Shown: positions 1 through 10,477 of the stretch, in pieces
How positions within the stretch are numbered: the first letter of the stretch is position 1
How the letters are laid out: each line of letters begins with the position of its first letter
Origin: Tritonibacter scottomollicae
GTDB lineage: Bacteria > Pseudomonadota > Alphaproteobacteria > Rhodobacterales > Rhodobacteraceae
Length of the DNA: 57,190 bases
Assembly: GCF_003003215.1 (NCBI RefSeq)
Contig: NZ_PVUF01000011.1
Span: 1-57,190 of the forward strand
Direction of reading: 5' to 3'
The notes under the pieces: model-generated
Seen by the model: the letters and a program-made list of their open reading frames with translations, nothing else
What the model was told of the DNA's origin: nothing
Database searches by the model: none
Program-made: the position numbers and the translations under genes

Positions 1-538
1 AAGGACCCAACCAGCGATGGTCCTTGGACTTCGTCTCAGACAGCCTCTCGGACGGTCGCCGCTTCCGTGTGCTTTGCGTCATCGACGACTTCAGCCGGGA
101 ATGCCTGGCAACGGTCGTGGACACTTCCCTGTCCGGGCAGCGCGTTGGTCGTGAGCTCGACAACATCGCCCGGGTGCGTGGCTATCCCTGCATGGTGGTC
201 AGCGACAACGGAACGGAGCTGACATCGAACGCCATCCTGAGATGGCAGGAGGACCGGAAGGTCGAGTGGCACTACATCGCACCAGGCAAACCCATGCAGA
301 ACGGCTTCGTGGAAAGCTTCAACGGCCGTCTGCGCGACGAGTGCCTCAACGAGCATTTGTTCGCCAACTTGCGCCACGCCCGGGATCTGATCTCTGCTTG
401 GCGCGACGACTACAATCACCACCGCCCACACATGAGCCTCGACGGGCTTACACCGTGGGAGTATCACCAACGGTCAATAGTGGACCAAAAACTGAACAGA
501 GCGAACTAAAGAACGCGGACTCCACGGGGAGCAGGTCA
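1..538 (+). mobile_element. IS3-family insertion sequence, right part
   Basis: The 3' part of an IS3-family element enters from the left edge of the window. It holds the end of the transposase gene, followed by about 30 bases and a candidate right terminal repeat ending at 538 (cggggagcaggtca at 525-538), whose complement starts TGACCTG, resembling IS3-type ends from memory. The left end lies outside the window, so completeness and target duplication cannot be judged. Confidence 0.7.
3..509 (+). CDS. IS3-family transposase OrfB, C-terminal part (5' cut by window)
   Basis: This is the catalytic DDE/integrase core of an IS3-family transposase, which cuts and joins the ends of its own element. 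The frame is open from the first bases (translation begins [10 protein letters not shown]), so the annotated start is only the window edge. The three acidic residues are visible: Asp in WSLDFVSD, Asp in VVSDNGTE, and Glu in [13 protein letters not shown]. The C-terminus has the usual YNHHRPH and LTPWEY blocks of the family. In this group OrfB is normally made by a -1 frameshift from OrfA, which would lie upstream. The visible part is intact; whether the element is active cannot be told. Confidence 0.92.
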   Translation, partial: GPNQRWSLDFVSDSLSDGRRFRVLCVIDDFSRECLATVVDTSLSGQRVGRELDNIARVRGYPCMVVSDNGTELTSNAILRWQEDRKVEWHYIAPGKPMQNGFVESFNGRLRDECLNEHLFANLRHARDLISAWRDDYNHHRPHMSLDGLTPWEYHQRSIVDQKLNRAN

Positions 539-664
539 TTAGCAGACCTCCGAAGACGACATACAAGACGACCAACTGGAAGAGCGTAAGCGGTGTAAAC
601 ACCCCATGTTTCAATAAAATAAAGGGTTTGCGATACTGGCGCCACCTAATGCAAGGAGGTGGCA

Positions 665-1069
665 ATGCTGGATGGAATGGCTCCGGAAGAGGCGAAAGTT
701 TGGGGGATCAGGGTCCCGGTGTCCTCGTCCGGGCGGCGTAAATGGCCTGATGAACTGCGCTCGATGGCCGTGCAGAAGGTCTTGGCGGGCGCTGGGATCC
801 GGGAGACAGTCGAGGAGATCGGTGCCAACAAATCCTTGGTGGCGCTCTGGGTCAAGAAGGCAGAGCCGCAAGCGGATGGGCCCGCTTTTGTAGAAGTCAT
901 TACTCCTAGGACCTCAGCGGCAACCCAGCCACCGATGCCTGTCGCTGCCTCGCGGGAGAATGACGCCTCCTGCAAGATCAGCGTCGGCTCCGCAACGATC
1001 GAGATACCCCAAGGCTATCCCGCCGATCACCTTGTGGAGATTTTGCGGGCTGTGAGGGCAGCGCAATGA
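665..1069 (+). CDS. tnpA: IS66-family accessory protein TnpA
   Basis: A 134-residue protein of the IS66 OrfA type. The N-terminal half is a helix-turn-helix of the transposase_8 kind (RRKWPDELRSMAVQKVLAG, then IRETVEEIGANKSLVALWVKK), presumed to bind the element's ends. The C-terminal stretch ISVGSATIEIPQGYPADHL is typical of the family. The start is the ATG at 665 because a consensus Shine-Dalgarno aaggagg at 653-659 sits 5 bases before it; a GTG at 659 is too close to that site. The stop overlaps the tnpB start by 4 bases, so translation is probably coupled. Its partner TnpC is missing here. Confidence 0.85.
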   Translation: MLDGMAPEEAKVWGIRVPVSSSGRRKWPDELRSMAVQKVLAGAGIRETVEEIGANKSLVALWVKKAEPQADGPAFVEVITPRTSAATQPPMPVAASRENDASCKISVGSATIEIPQGYPADHLVEILRAVRAAQ

Positions 1070-1416
1070 TTTCTCCAGCCAGCAATTTCAGAATTTATCT
1101 GGCCTCGCAGCCTGTAGATTTCAGAAAAGGATTGGACGGGCTTGCTGCCTGTGTCGCGAACAATTTCCAGCTCGACCCCTATTCCGGTGCGATTTACGTG
1201 TTTCGGTCCCGGCGCGCTGATCGTCTGAAGATCCTTGTCTGGGATGGCTCCGGTCTAGTCCTGATCATTAAACGGCTGCAGGGCAAGCAGTTCACCTGTC
1301 CAAAGCCTCAAACCGGCCCGGTTACATTGACCAAAGTTCAGTTCGACGCGCTTTTTGACGGCATTGATTGGACCAAAGTGGTGGCCTCACCCAGCCGCAA
1401 ACCCGTGTTTCTGTAG
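1066..1416 (+). CDS. tnpB: IS66-family accessory protein TnpB
   Basis: A 116-residue protein matching the IS66 Orf2/TnpB family in length and motifs: QPVDFRKGLDGLAACV near residue 15, YVFRSRRADRLKILVWDGSG in the middle, and a C-terminal block ending in a short Arg/Lys-rich tail. Its biochemical role is unknown in the family, although it is needed for efficient transposition. It overlaps tnpA by 4 bases. The reading frame is complete and ends normally at 1416; whatever deleted the element removed sequence starting immediately after this gene. Confidence 0.88.
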   Translation: MISPASNFRIYLASQPVDFRKGLDGLAACVANNFQLDPYSGAIYVFRSRRADRLKILVWDGSGLVLIIKRLQGKQFTCPKPQTGPVTLTKVQFDALFDGIDWTKVVASPSRKPVFL

Positions 1417-1541
1417 TTCAACAAACATTGCAACGACGGGATGACCGGAGCGCGACCATTCGTCGGCTCCGTGACGTCCAGACTCGCGAGAGTTCGATCT
1501 TTGAAGAACTCCGTGTGCTACATTCGGAAAATGAAAAATGA
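1417..1541 (+). pseudogene. 3' end of an unknown, truncated coding frame
   Basis: Directly after tnpB an open frame of about 41 codons runs to a TGA at 1539-1541. It is charged and likely helical (for example LQRRDDRSATIRRLRDVQT, then SSIFEELRVLHSENEK). Its stop overlaps the ATG of the next frame at 1538 in the arrangement ATGA, typical of two neighbouring genes in an operon. I read it as the tail of a gene whose 5' part was lost when the IS66 remnant joined here. No family is recognised. It does not resemble the N-terminus of TnpC, but a very divergent TnpC cannot be fully excluded. Confidence 0.35.
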
Positions 1542-2260
1542 CCAAGATCAAGTTTATCGATGCCCGCTTTCCCGACGGAGACCTGGACGAGATGGGTATA
1601 AAGCGCCGTTTCGAGGGACACCTTCGAAAGCTCAGAGCTCTGCGCGATGGGGTGAAGCCCCAGGCACCAGGTGATTTCGCGGACGCGCTTCGCTGGGAAG
1701 GTGATTTGAGCGAGGTGCGGATTTCCAGCGATGACCGACACAAGATCCTTCGCAGGGCGCAGTACCTTGTGCAGCGTCGAGACGCTTTGTCTGGGACCAG
1801 CTATCTCTCCAGTGACGGCAAGCGCAAATTGGCATTGCTGCGCAATGGGGTAGAACTCGTCGAGATCAAAACCGAACACTGCGCCGATGAGATCGCCACC
1901 GTCACCGCCGACGGTGCCTATGACACCAGCGCTTGCCATGATGCCATCGCGGCCCGCGGCGCGGCGGCGGTCATTCCGCCGAGGCGGACTGCGAGGCGTT
2001 GGAAGCCGGACACGGCTGGAGCCCGGGCGCGAAACGAGATCCTGCGAGCATCGAAGCACTTGGGTCGGGCGCTGTGGCGAAACTGGAGCGGGTATCACCG
2101 CCGTAGCAGGGTGGAGACGAAAATGAACTGCGTGAAGCTGCTCGGCCAGAGGTTAATATCACGGGACTTCGACCGCCAGGTCGCCGAAGTTCAGATCCGT
2201 GCGGCGGTCATGAACCGCTTCACCGCCCTCGGCATCCCTGTCACCGTGGCCCTAGGATAA
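1538..2260 (+). pseudogene. Chimeric ORF: unknown N-terminus fused in frame to IS5-family transposase C-terminus
   Basis: One 240-codon frame made of two unrelated parts. Codons 1 to about 116 (MTKIKFIDARFPDGDLDEMG...) are a charged, soluble, unrecognised protein. From about position 1885 the frame continues as the last third of an IS5-family transposase: VTADGAYDTSACHDAIAARG, then AVIPPRRTARRWKPDTAG, the block SGYHRRSRVETKMNC with the third catalytic acid, and the terminal TALGIPVT. The first catalytic Asp region, the transposase N-terminus and the left end of the element are absent. The join is probably a deletion or recombination scar. Whether the chimera is expressed is unknown; the transposase part cannot be catalytic alone. 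Confidence 0.75.
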
Positions 2261-2296
2261 GTGTCTCCGGGGAAAGGGGAACTCTGGCTGTTAGCT

Positions 2297-2439
2297 GATT
2301 TGTGCGACAGCGCCTATGAAAAGGCCTGAAGTCTTATCCCCCTAGGAGGCTCTATCGCATAAATCCCGCACGCGATCTTTGCGCAACAAAGCGCCGGGAA
2401 GCGGGAAGTGCGCTCACATAACGATTTGTGCAACAAATC
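2297..2439. repeat. Three IS5-type terminal-repeat-like sequences in a row
   Basis: Three related motifs follow the IS5 remnant: gatttgtgcgacagcgcc at 2297-2314, gatctttgcgcaacaaagcgcc at 2374-2395, and the near-palindrome gatttgtgcaacaaatc at 2423-2439. They resemble the GATTTGTGCAACAAAGCC-type end known for many alphaproteobacterial IS5 elements. The first probably marks the right end of the transposase remnant just upstream; the others suggest further IS ends or a short palindromic repeat. The rest of 2261-2538 contains no gene. Confidence 0.45.
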
Positions 2440-2538
2440 TGTCGCGAGGTGGTGTAATATAAATTGAGCTCGATAAGTGACGTTTGCAGCTGGAGTTTCG
2501 GACAAAGGCAACCCGCTACACCGAGGGTGCGTCAAAAA

Positions 2539-3636
2539 TCACCTGTCGTGCGCTGCATTCCTGTAATTATTACGCAAATTGAGAGTGAAATTGATTCTTG
2601 TGCCTCTCGATACATCGGGGTCACACCATATTGCGCCGTCGTGGCGTTTCGCGATCTTGGCACATGTTGCCAACCCCAGACCGCTCCCCGGAAGGTCGCT
2701 GCTGCGCTGAAGACGCTTGAAGGGCTCGAAAATCCGGGTGCGATATTCCTCCGGCACGCCCATCCCGTTGTCCCTGATCGAGAATTGTACGCCGGAGCCG
2801 TGCGCCTGCGTCGAGACAACGATATGAGGAGGCGGGTCACTGCGGTACTTGATCGAATTGCCGATCAGGTTTTGCAGAAGCTGCGAGATGTCTGGCGGGA
2901 AACAGAAAACTTCGGGTTCCTGCAAATCCAGTTCGATACTGGCGTCGGAACTGGCAATATCCTGCGCGACGGCCATACAGGCGGCTTCGACCAGGCTTTC
3001 AGTTGGCACTAGCTCAGGAGTGCCCTCGCTGTGCGGGTTTATATGGCTCGCCAAACGCTCAATCAGATCAGACATCTTGGTTACGGAACGTTTCATGAGG
3101 TCGAATTCTCGTTTTACCTCGTCGAGATCTCCGGCTTCAAAATCCTCAATGATCTGATCGCTCAGGAACTTGATGGCGCGAATTGGTGCCCGCAAATCAT
3201 GAACGAGAACATCGGAGAACTGCTGGAGCTCCTTCTGGTGTTCTTCGATGCGCCACCGCATGCGAGCAATCTGCAGTCCGTTGCCGATCATTCGATGCAA
3301 GGCGCCTGGCGTGATCGCCGATTTTGCTATGTAGTCAGCGGCACCGCTCAGAATTGCGCTCTTGGCAATGTCTTCGTCGCCCTGTCCTGTCATTATAAAA
3401 ATAGCGCAATGGGGCCAGCGCCGAAAGAAGACCGACATGAGATCCAGGCCGGATTCCCCTGGCAGCAGGTAATCCAGGAAGATTACCTCAACCTCTTCGT
3501 CAGCGAGAGTTCGGGCTTCATCACCGTTTTCAGCTTCCAGTATCATCACGGTAGGGTATAGCGCCGCGAGGTGTCGCCGGATCAGCTTGCGATCACCACT
3601 GTCGTCATCAACGATAAGTATGCTCTTTTCAACCAT
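2539..3636 (-). CDS. Response-regulator/histidine-kinase fusion protein
   Basis: A 365-residue cytoplasmic signalling protein. Residues 1-120 form a CheY-like receiver with acidic pocket VDDD, phospho-acceptor Asp55 (VIFLDYLLPG) and conserved Lys105. After a short helix (about 121-138) comes a dimerisation/phosphoacceptor domain with His146 in the H-box VLVHDLRAPIR, then an HATPase_c domain with N-box NLIGNSIKY, G1 box IRDNGMGVP and G2 box GSGLGL. It has no membrane segment. A receiver preceding the kinase suggests it takes phosphate or an input from another kinase and then acts as kinase or phosphatase itself. The H-box and HATPase style are those of the phytochrome-like kinases. Its start overlaps the upstream receiver gene by 8 bases, so the two are co-translated. 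No output domain binding DNA is seen. Confidence 0.9.
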   Translation of the reverse strand: MVEKSILIVDDDSGDRKLIRRHLAALYPTVMILEAENGDEARTLADEEVEVIFLDYLLPGESGLDLMSVFFRRWPHCAIFIMTGQGDEDIAKSAILSGAADYIAKSAITPGALHRMIGNGLQIARMRWRIEEHQKELQQFSDVLVHDLRAPIRAIKFLSDQIIEDFEAGDLDEVKREFDLMKRSVTKMSDLIERLASHINPHSEGTPELVPTESLVEAACMAVAQDIASSDASIELDLQEPEVFCFPPDISQLLQNLIGNSIKYRSDPPPHIVVSTQAHGSGVQFSIRDNGMGVPEEYRTRIFEPFKRLQRSSDLPGSGLGLATCAKIAKRHDGAIWCDPDVSRGTRINFTLNLRNNYRNAAHDR

Positions 3637-4096
3637 GTGGTGAGCTCCGCGTCTCTATCACCGGCAGCTCTACGATCCGCCAAAAGTTGTCCATCACCGC
3701 CATGAGTTCGATAAACATATAGCCTGCGCGAGATTTTAAGATGTAGCCGGCAACGTGATTGGAATAGGCGGCAGTGATGTCCCGCTCGTCGTCGGATGTC
3801 GTTAGAACGAAAAAGAGGGTCCTTTGGAGGCGGGGGTCGTCTCTCAGCGCTTCCAGAAGTTCCAAACCGGACATGCAGGGCATGTTGATATCGCTCAAGA
3901 CAACGAACTGAACGGGGGGATCCTGATCGCCTTCCCCCTTGAGGAAGGCGAGGGCCTCTTCACCGTTCCTGAAACGTTGAATCTTGTTCGCGATGCGCGC
4001 TTTTGAAAAGGCTCGGCGAATGGCCTTGGCATCTCCATCATCGTCTTCGACGAGAATAATCTGAACGTCACGGGAGTCGGAGTGGTGGGATTGCAT
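3629..4096 (-). CDS. Single-domain response regulator (Rcp1-like)
   Basis: A 155-residue stand-alone receiver. The acidic pair EDDDGD lies at residues 17-22, the phospho-acceptor is Asp69 (VVLSDINMPCMSG), a Thr/Ser follows in FVLTTSDD, and Lys121 is conserved (AGYILKS). The spacing and the INMPCMSGLELLEALR block match the Rcp1 type, which partners bacteriophytochrome-like kinases. There is no output domain, so it probably passes phosphate on or regulates by protein contact. It lies 2 bases after the membrane kinase gene and overlaps the next gene by 8 bases, indicating one transcript. Confidence 0.9.
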   Translation of the reverse strand: MQSHHSDSRDVQIILVEDDDGDAKAIRRAFSKARIANKIQRFRNGEEALAFLKGEGDQDPPVQFVVLSDINMPCMSGLELLEALRDDPRLQRTLFFVLTTSDDERDITAAYSNHVAGYILKSRAGYMFIELMAVMDNFWRIVELPVIETRSSPHG

Positions 4097-4098
4097 AG

Positions 4099-6366
4099 CT
4101 ACGCTGCCTGATCCTGTTGAGGTTTTTCGAACGGCCAGAAGAATTCGAAGATGGTACCGCGTTCGCCATCAGATAATATTTTGATATCTCCGCCGGCTAC
4201 CTCGATGTACTTTTTTACAAATGCGAGGCCCATGCCGCTGCTTTCAAGCTGATCTCTGGATTTCAAGGTCTGAAATACCTTGAAAATTCGCTGATGGTAG
4301 ACGGGTTCTATACCTGGGCCGTCATCTTCGACGCGGAAACGCCAACCTGCCCCGCATTGCTCCACATTGACAGTTATTTGCCCGACATTGCGATCATGGT
4401 GCTTGATACCGTTTCCGATGAGGTTGACGAAGATCGTTTCCAGGGGAAACTTCCGCATATGCAGGTCAAGAAATCCATCGGAGAAAGAAATGCTCATGCC
4501 TTCAGGTACTTCAAGCAATTGTAGAAGTTCCTCCGCCATGGTCTTGCCGGGTATTCTGGTCTCCGGTTCCGCGACTCTGCCAATCCTTGAGTGTTGCAGC
4601 AGGTCATTCAACAAGCGTTCCATCCTGCTGGTGCGACTTTTCAGCAGGTTCATGCTCTCGCGCGTGTCATCCGTCAAATAGGGTTCCAGATCTTCTTCGA
4701 GCCAGACCACCGCGTTGCTGATAACCCTGAGTGGGGCCTTCAGGTCATGCGAAGCGACATAGGCGAATTGATCGAGTTCGGCGTTGGATCTCTGCAAGGC
4801 CGCGATCAACGCCTCTGAGCGTTCGGTGGCGGCTGCCCGTCTCGTCACATCCCTAATCATGGCGACAAAGCGCCCCTCACCTGCATATGTGGCGTGCTGC
4901 AATGTCAGATTGAGCACGATGCGGGAGCCATCTGATCGAGTCATCGTGAGTTCGCGCATTCCAGCCTCCTCGGCGGCATGCGCATGTGCAGCATCTTCGA
5001 GCAACCCTTGCGTAGCCTCTGCGTCAAAACCCAAAAGTTCCAAGAGGCGTGCGCCGCGTAATTCCGGTTCAGAGTTCCCGAGGATACGGCTGGCGGCGGG
5101 GTTTGCATCTTCGATGCGCCCGTCCTCGGATAAGGTCAGGATACCTTCAGAGATATTGCTCAGAACCATGTCGAGGCGCTGTGTTTCGCGGATCAAATCA
5201 TTGGTCAGGCGTGTGAAATTCTGCGCTATGTCGGAGATTTCATCGTTGCCGCGGTACCTGTTGCTCAGTGGGTGAAGAGTCTGGCTGCTCTCGTTGATCT
5301 CAGACAGCAACACTTGCAGGGGGCAGAGCAATTTTGCAGAGAAGAGGTACCCGAGACCCGAGGCAAGGATGGTCAGCCAGAGCGCGTTGCCAACGTTCCG
5401 CCAAAGCTCATCCCGTGCCGCAGAGTACAAGTCATGCAGGTCGACCGTGGTTGCGATTCTGAACGTAAATGGGACCTTCTCATTTCCGGTGTCGACCCGG
5501 CTGATGTACACGCCAATTTGGTCTTCAAAGTGAACCAATCTACGTTCTGGAAAACTGGCAAGTTGTTCTAAACTTATCGTGTCTGGTTTGCCTTCGATAT
5601 TGGCGTAGAAGTTTCTGTCGCCATCAGCGACAGGAATGCCCGCGATTTCAGAATTTTCAACCGAATAAAAGGTTCGTCCCAAGTCTTCGGAGCTGGAAGG
5701 GACAGTAAGCAGACTCGCAATATCTGCGTTTACCACGATCGCCCCGAGCAGGTTTCCGTGTTCGTCAACAACGCGTTTCATCGACCGCAGCATCGGAGGC
5801 CCCGATACCCTTTGGTGCTCCCGGTTGCGGGTAACGTTCGAAAACAGAATGTCTGAAGTGGGATCGGCCTGCAGAGCTTTGATATATGGTTCTTCGCCCT
5901 TGGACTGAAGGTCGTCTTGAGGAACGACTTGGACATCTCCATTGTCTTGATCTACGCGGGCGAATTCAGACCAGTTGTTTTCTGCCAGGATCAGCCGAAT
6001 CTGACTGTATCCACTGCGATTGCCGATGATGCTGATGAAAAGCGTTTCAAGCCGAGCGCGCCAATCGGCGAGTGTTGACCCATCCAGCGGATCGCGGTTG
6101 TCGATCGCTTCGCGGGTCCGGATGATTCCCGAAATTGGCGGGAAGCCAACGATCATCTCCGAATCCTGGCGCATTTTTGTCAGCGTATCAACGATGTAGC
6201 GCGTGTGTGTTTCGTGATTGCGCAATATCAGCTCTTCTGCGTGAGCGTGAATACGTTGAATGGTGTTTTGATAATTGATGGCGAAGAAGACACTGAAAGA
6301 CGCTCCGGAAACAAGGCATACCACCAGCGCGACTTTTAGCTTTATCGAGATCCACCTTGGCGACAC
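4099..6366 (-). CDS. Membrane sensor histidine kinase with PAS domain
   Basis: A protein of about 755 residues and the sensory head of this phosphorelay. An N-terminal membrane helix (about residues 10-32) is followed by a roughly 300-residue extracytoplasmic region of the CHASE/dCache kind, a second helix near 330-350, a HAMP-like linker, a PAS domain (about 400-515; SEDGRIEDANPAASRILG), a phosphoacceptor domain with the H-box YVASHDLKAPLRVI (His about 539) and an HATPase_c domain (NLIGNGIKHHD, VEDDGPGIEP, SSGMGLAFVKK). I prefer the GTG start at 6366 because GGAGAGG lies 8 bases upstream; a TTG at 6396 lacks such a site. The ligand cannot be guessed. The genes before and after are receivers, which are the obvious phosphate targets. 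Confidence 0.88.
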   Translation of the reverse strand: MSPRWISIKLKVALVVCLVSGASFSVFFAINYQNTIQRIHAHAEELILRNHETHTRYIVDTLTKMRQDSEMIVGFPPISGIIRTREAIDNRDPLDGSTLADWRARLETLFISIIGNRSGYSQIRLILAENNWSEFARVDQDNGDVQVVPQDDLQSKGEEPYIKALQADPTSDILFSNVTRNREHQRVSGPPMLRSMKRVVDEHGNLLGAIVVNADIASLLTVPSSSEDLGRTFYSVENSEIAGIPVADGDRNFYANIEGKPDTISLEQLASFPERRLVHFEDQIGVYISRVDTGNEKVPFTFRIATTVDLHDLYSAARDELWRNVGNALWLTILASGLGYLFSAKLLCPLQVLLSEINESSQTLHPLSNRYRGNDEISDIAQNFTRLTNDLIRETQRLDMVLSNISEGILTLSEDGRIEDANPAASRILGNSEPELRGARLLELLGFDAEATQGLLEDAAHAHAAEEAGMRELTMTRSDGSRIVLNLTLQHATYAGEGRFVAMIRDVTRRAAATERSEALIAALQRSNAELDQFAYVASHDLKAPLRVISNAVVWLEEDLEPYLTDDTRESMNLLKSRTSRMERLLNDLLQHSRIGRVAEPETRIPGKTMAEELLQLLEVPEGMSISFSDGFLDLHMRKFPLETIFVNLIGNGIKHHDRNVGQITVNVEQCGAGWRFRVEDDGPGIEPVYHQRIFKVFQTLKSRDQLESSGMGLAFVKKYIEVAGGDIKILSDGERGTIFEFFWPFEKPQQDQAA

Positions 6367-6454
6367 GATAGTCACCTCTCCGGATAAGGAATTCAAACCT
6401 GCGCTACAGTAAAACCGCTGCGCCTAACTCATGTGTATGCCGGGGCGGGTACCC

Positions 6455-7186
6455 CTACTGAAGGCGTTTTCGCAACTCGGTGACCGTAAGGCGACGACCC
6501 TCGCCCACGACGCTTTCAAGATCGTCCATAAAGGCGACCAGATCCTTTGCACCGCGTTCAAACATCGACAGGTTCGAGAGCAGCGTCGGGTCGATGGCAT
6601 CATCGCTGCGCGCTTGCATCTTGACCGCTCGCACGCCCATCATGCTTCGGCGCAGTAGCTCGCGCATTTCTGGCCCACAGCTCACCATGAAACGTTCGAA
6701 AATCGACTTTAGCTCTGACTCTGACGCGCGCGCATCCGTGAGCGCCCCGTAAAGCGCACGTCGTTCGATGGCCGACGTCACCGATTTTATCAGCGCATCA
6801 ACCGTGAGCTCGTCCTTGACGATATAGTCGGCACACCCTCTGCGCATGGCTTCGACTGCAACATGGTAGTCGACCGAGGACGTGAGCATGATCGGAACCG
6901 CGCCGACCTGATCTTCGTGCGACAGCAGGATGCCGAGCGCGTCGAGACCTGTATCCATGCCCAGATCGTGGTCGATGAAGACCAGATCGAACGCGTCCAC
7001 ATCGAGGCATTCACGCATTTCAGCCAAGTTTGCAGCTTCGGTAAAATCCACCATGAGCCCGGCTTTGCGACAGATCTTCAGCAATCGCATACGATCAATT
7101 TCGTCATCATCAATGGACAGGACGTTCAGGAGAACCGGTTTCGCTCCGGACATCAGTGCGTAGTCTTGTACGTTCATTTTTGACAT
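6455..7186 (-). CDS. Response-regulator receiver protein with helical C-terminus
   Basis: A 243-residue protein and first gene of the phosphorelay operon. Residues 17-135 are a receiver: acidic IDDDE near 25-29, phospho-acceptor Asp72 (LVFIDHDLGMDTG), a Thr/Ser in LTSSVD, and Lys124 (DYIVKDEL). Residues about 140-243 are helical, without a recognisable DNA-binding or enzymatic domain (SELKSIFERFMVSCGPEMR..., ending VTELRKRLQ), and might be a protein-interaction or dimerisation segment. The start ATG is preceded by AAAAGG. It lies 88 bases upstream of the preferred start of the sensor kinase. An ATG at 7177 is a possible alternative start. Confidence 0.85.
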   Translation of the reverse strand: MSKMNVQDYALMSGAKPVLLNVLSIDDDEIDRMRLLKICRKAGLMVDFTEAANLAEMRECLDVDAFDLVFIDHDLGMDTGLDALGILLSHEDQVGAVPIMLTSSVDYHVAVEAMRRGCADYIVKDELTVDALIKSVTSAIERRALYGALTDARASESELKSIFERFMVSCGPEMRELLRRSMMGVRAVKMQARSDDAIDPTLLSNLSMFERGAKDLVAFMDDLESVVGEGRRLTVTELRKRLQ

Positions 7187-9269
<2,083 letters not shown>

Positions 9270-9275
9270 CAGAAC

Positions 9276-10343
9276 ATGCCGAAAATCAGTGAACGCACAA
9301 TCTGGAAAGATACTGAGATGCTGGAATGCGTCTCCATCATTCCAGAGATGGAGAACACCGCCTCATTCACCTTCAAGGCGCCATCCGGGGCGTTGTTCGA
9401 CTTTGATCCCGGTCAGTTCATGACGTTGGAAATCCCGGTTCCGGGTGGTCCGTTGCACCGGACATACACAATCTCCTCGTCGCCGTCGCGGCCACGCAAT
9501 GTCACGATTACAGCCAAGGCCCAGTCCAACAGTATCGGCACCCGCTGGATGCTCGACAACCTGCGCCCCGGCAGCCGGATCAAGGCGATCGGTCCCGCCG
9601 GCCTGTTTACCAATGCAAACAGTTCAGCAAAGAAGTTCCTCTTTATTTCTGCGGGCTCCGGCATCACCCCGATGATGTCGATGACCACCAATATGTGGGA
9701 TGATGGCGATAATCTGGACATCGTGTTTGTGAACTGTGCCAAACGCCCGTCGGAGATCATATTCCGTCAGCGACTGGAGCAGATGGCGAGCCGCTCAGAA
9801 AAGCTGGACCTGAAGTTTGTAGTTGAAGAGCCGGACCTCTATCGGCCCTGGACCGGATATCAGGGTGTGTTCAATCAGCTGATGCTGGGCCTGATGGCCC
9901 CGGATTATCTTGAGCGCGAGGTCTATTGCTGCGGGCCGGAGCCTTTCATGCAGGCGGTGCGGGATGCGTTGGCCGGTCTCGGTTTCGATATGGACAACTA
10001 CCATCAGGAGAGTTTCCACGCGCCGGTTGCAAATGAAGCCGAACAGCCTGATCTTGATGATGTTGTTCTCGATGACGAGACCTCGGCAGAAATCACCTTC
10101 GCAACATCCGGGGTGACCGCCAAAGTTGCGGAAACGGACACGGTTCTGGCCGCAGCGCGAGCCAACGGGCTGAACATTCCGTCCGGCTGCACATTCGGGG
10201 TCTGCGGCACCTGCAAAGTAAAGAAAACCGCTGGCGATGTGCACATGGTCCACAATGGCGGCATTTCGGATGACGACATCGAGGCCGGCTATATTCTGGC
10301 GTGTTGCTCCAACCCGATCGGCAAGGTTTCTGTCGAAATCTGA
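9276..10343 (+). CDS. gbcB: Flavin/[2Fe-2S] reductase partner of the Rieske oxygenase (GbcB-like)
   Basis: A 355-residue electron-transfer protein that supplies NAD(P)H electrons to the oxygenase encoded just upstream. It starts with a ferredoxin-reductase-type flavin-binding barrel (HRTYTISSSPS), continues with a nucleotide-binding domain (SAGSGITPMMSM; CCGPEPFMQAVRD) and ends in a plant-type [2Fe-2S] ferredoxin domain with Cys305, Cys310, Cys313 and a fourth Cys near 343 (CTFGVCGTC, then YILACC). This order, with the ferredoxin at the C-terminus, is that of GbcB and of the reductases of related demethylases. The 6-base gap to the upstream gene places it under the same riboswitch. A stem-loop terminator follows. 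Confidence 0.88.
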   Translation: MPKISERTIWKDTEMLECVSIIPEMENTASFTFKAPSGALFDFDPGQFMTLEIPVPGGPLHRTYTISSSPSRPRNVTITAKAQSNSIGTRWMLDNLRPGSRIKAIGPAGLFTNANSSAKKFLFISAGSGITPMMSMTTNMWDDGDNLDIVFVNCAKRPSEIIFRQRLEQMASRSEKLDLKFVVEEPDLYRPWTGYQGVFNQLMLGLMAPDYLEREVYCCGPEPFMQAVRDALAGLGFDMDNYHQESFHAPVANEAEQPDLDDVVLDDETSAEITFATSGVTAKVAETDTVLAAARANGLNIPSGCTFGVCGTCKVKKTAGDVHMVHNGGISDDDIEAGYILACCSNPIGKVSVEI

Positions 10344-10367
10344 GCCTGCGGACGGTCAAGAGAATCC

Positions 10368-10398
10368 CCCGTCGCGCCTAGGTGCAGGGCGCGACGGG
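10368..10398. terminator. Stem-loop between convergent operons
   Basis: An 11-base-pair perfect stem, CCCGTCGCGCC at 10368-10378 with GGCGCGACGGG at 10388-10398, loop 9 bases, followed by ATTTAT. It lies between the convergent reductase and decarboxylase genes and could terminate transcription from the left. The T-run is short. Confidence 0.65.
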
Positions 10399-10477
10399 AT
10401 TTATGACGCGGGAAACAGCCAGCTCACAGCCGAGCGCGAAAGCCGCATTGGGCGCGACGCAGTCGCCGCAGACGTTC

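Larger units (their letters stand above)
586..1416 (+). mobile_element. IS66-family element remnant (tnpA-tnpB, tnpC missing)
   Basis: A candidate left end starts at 586 with GTAAGCGG, matching the GTAA-type termini known for IS66 elements. It is followed by tnpA and tnpB overlapping in the family's usual order. The third gene, tnpC (the large DDE transposase), should follow within a few bases, but no TnpC-like frame is present after 1416; unrelated coding remnants follow instead. The element is therefore 3'-truncated and cannot transpose by itself. Confidence 0.75.

Noticed and set aside
586-1416. Complete, active IS66 element
   Set aside because: tnpC is missing, and no right end was found behind tnpB.
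1418-2098. 226-codon minus-strand frame over the IS remnants
   Set aside because: It is antisense to the recognisable IS5 transposase C-terminus, so treated as a shadow.
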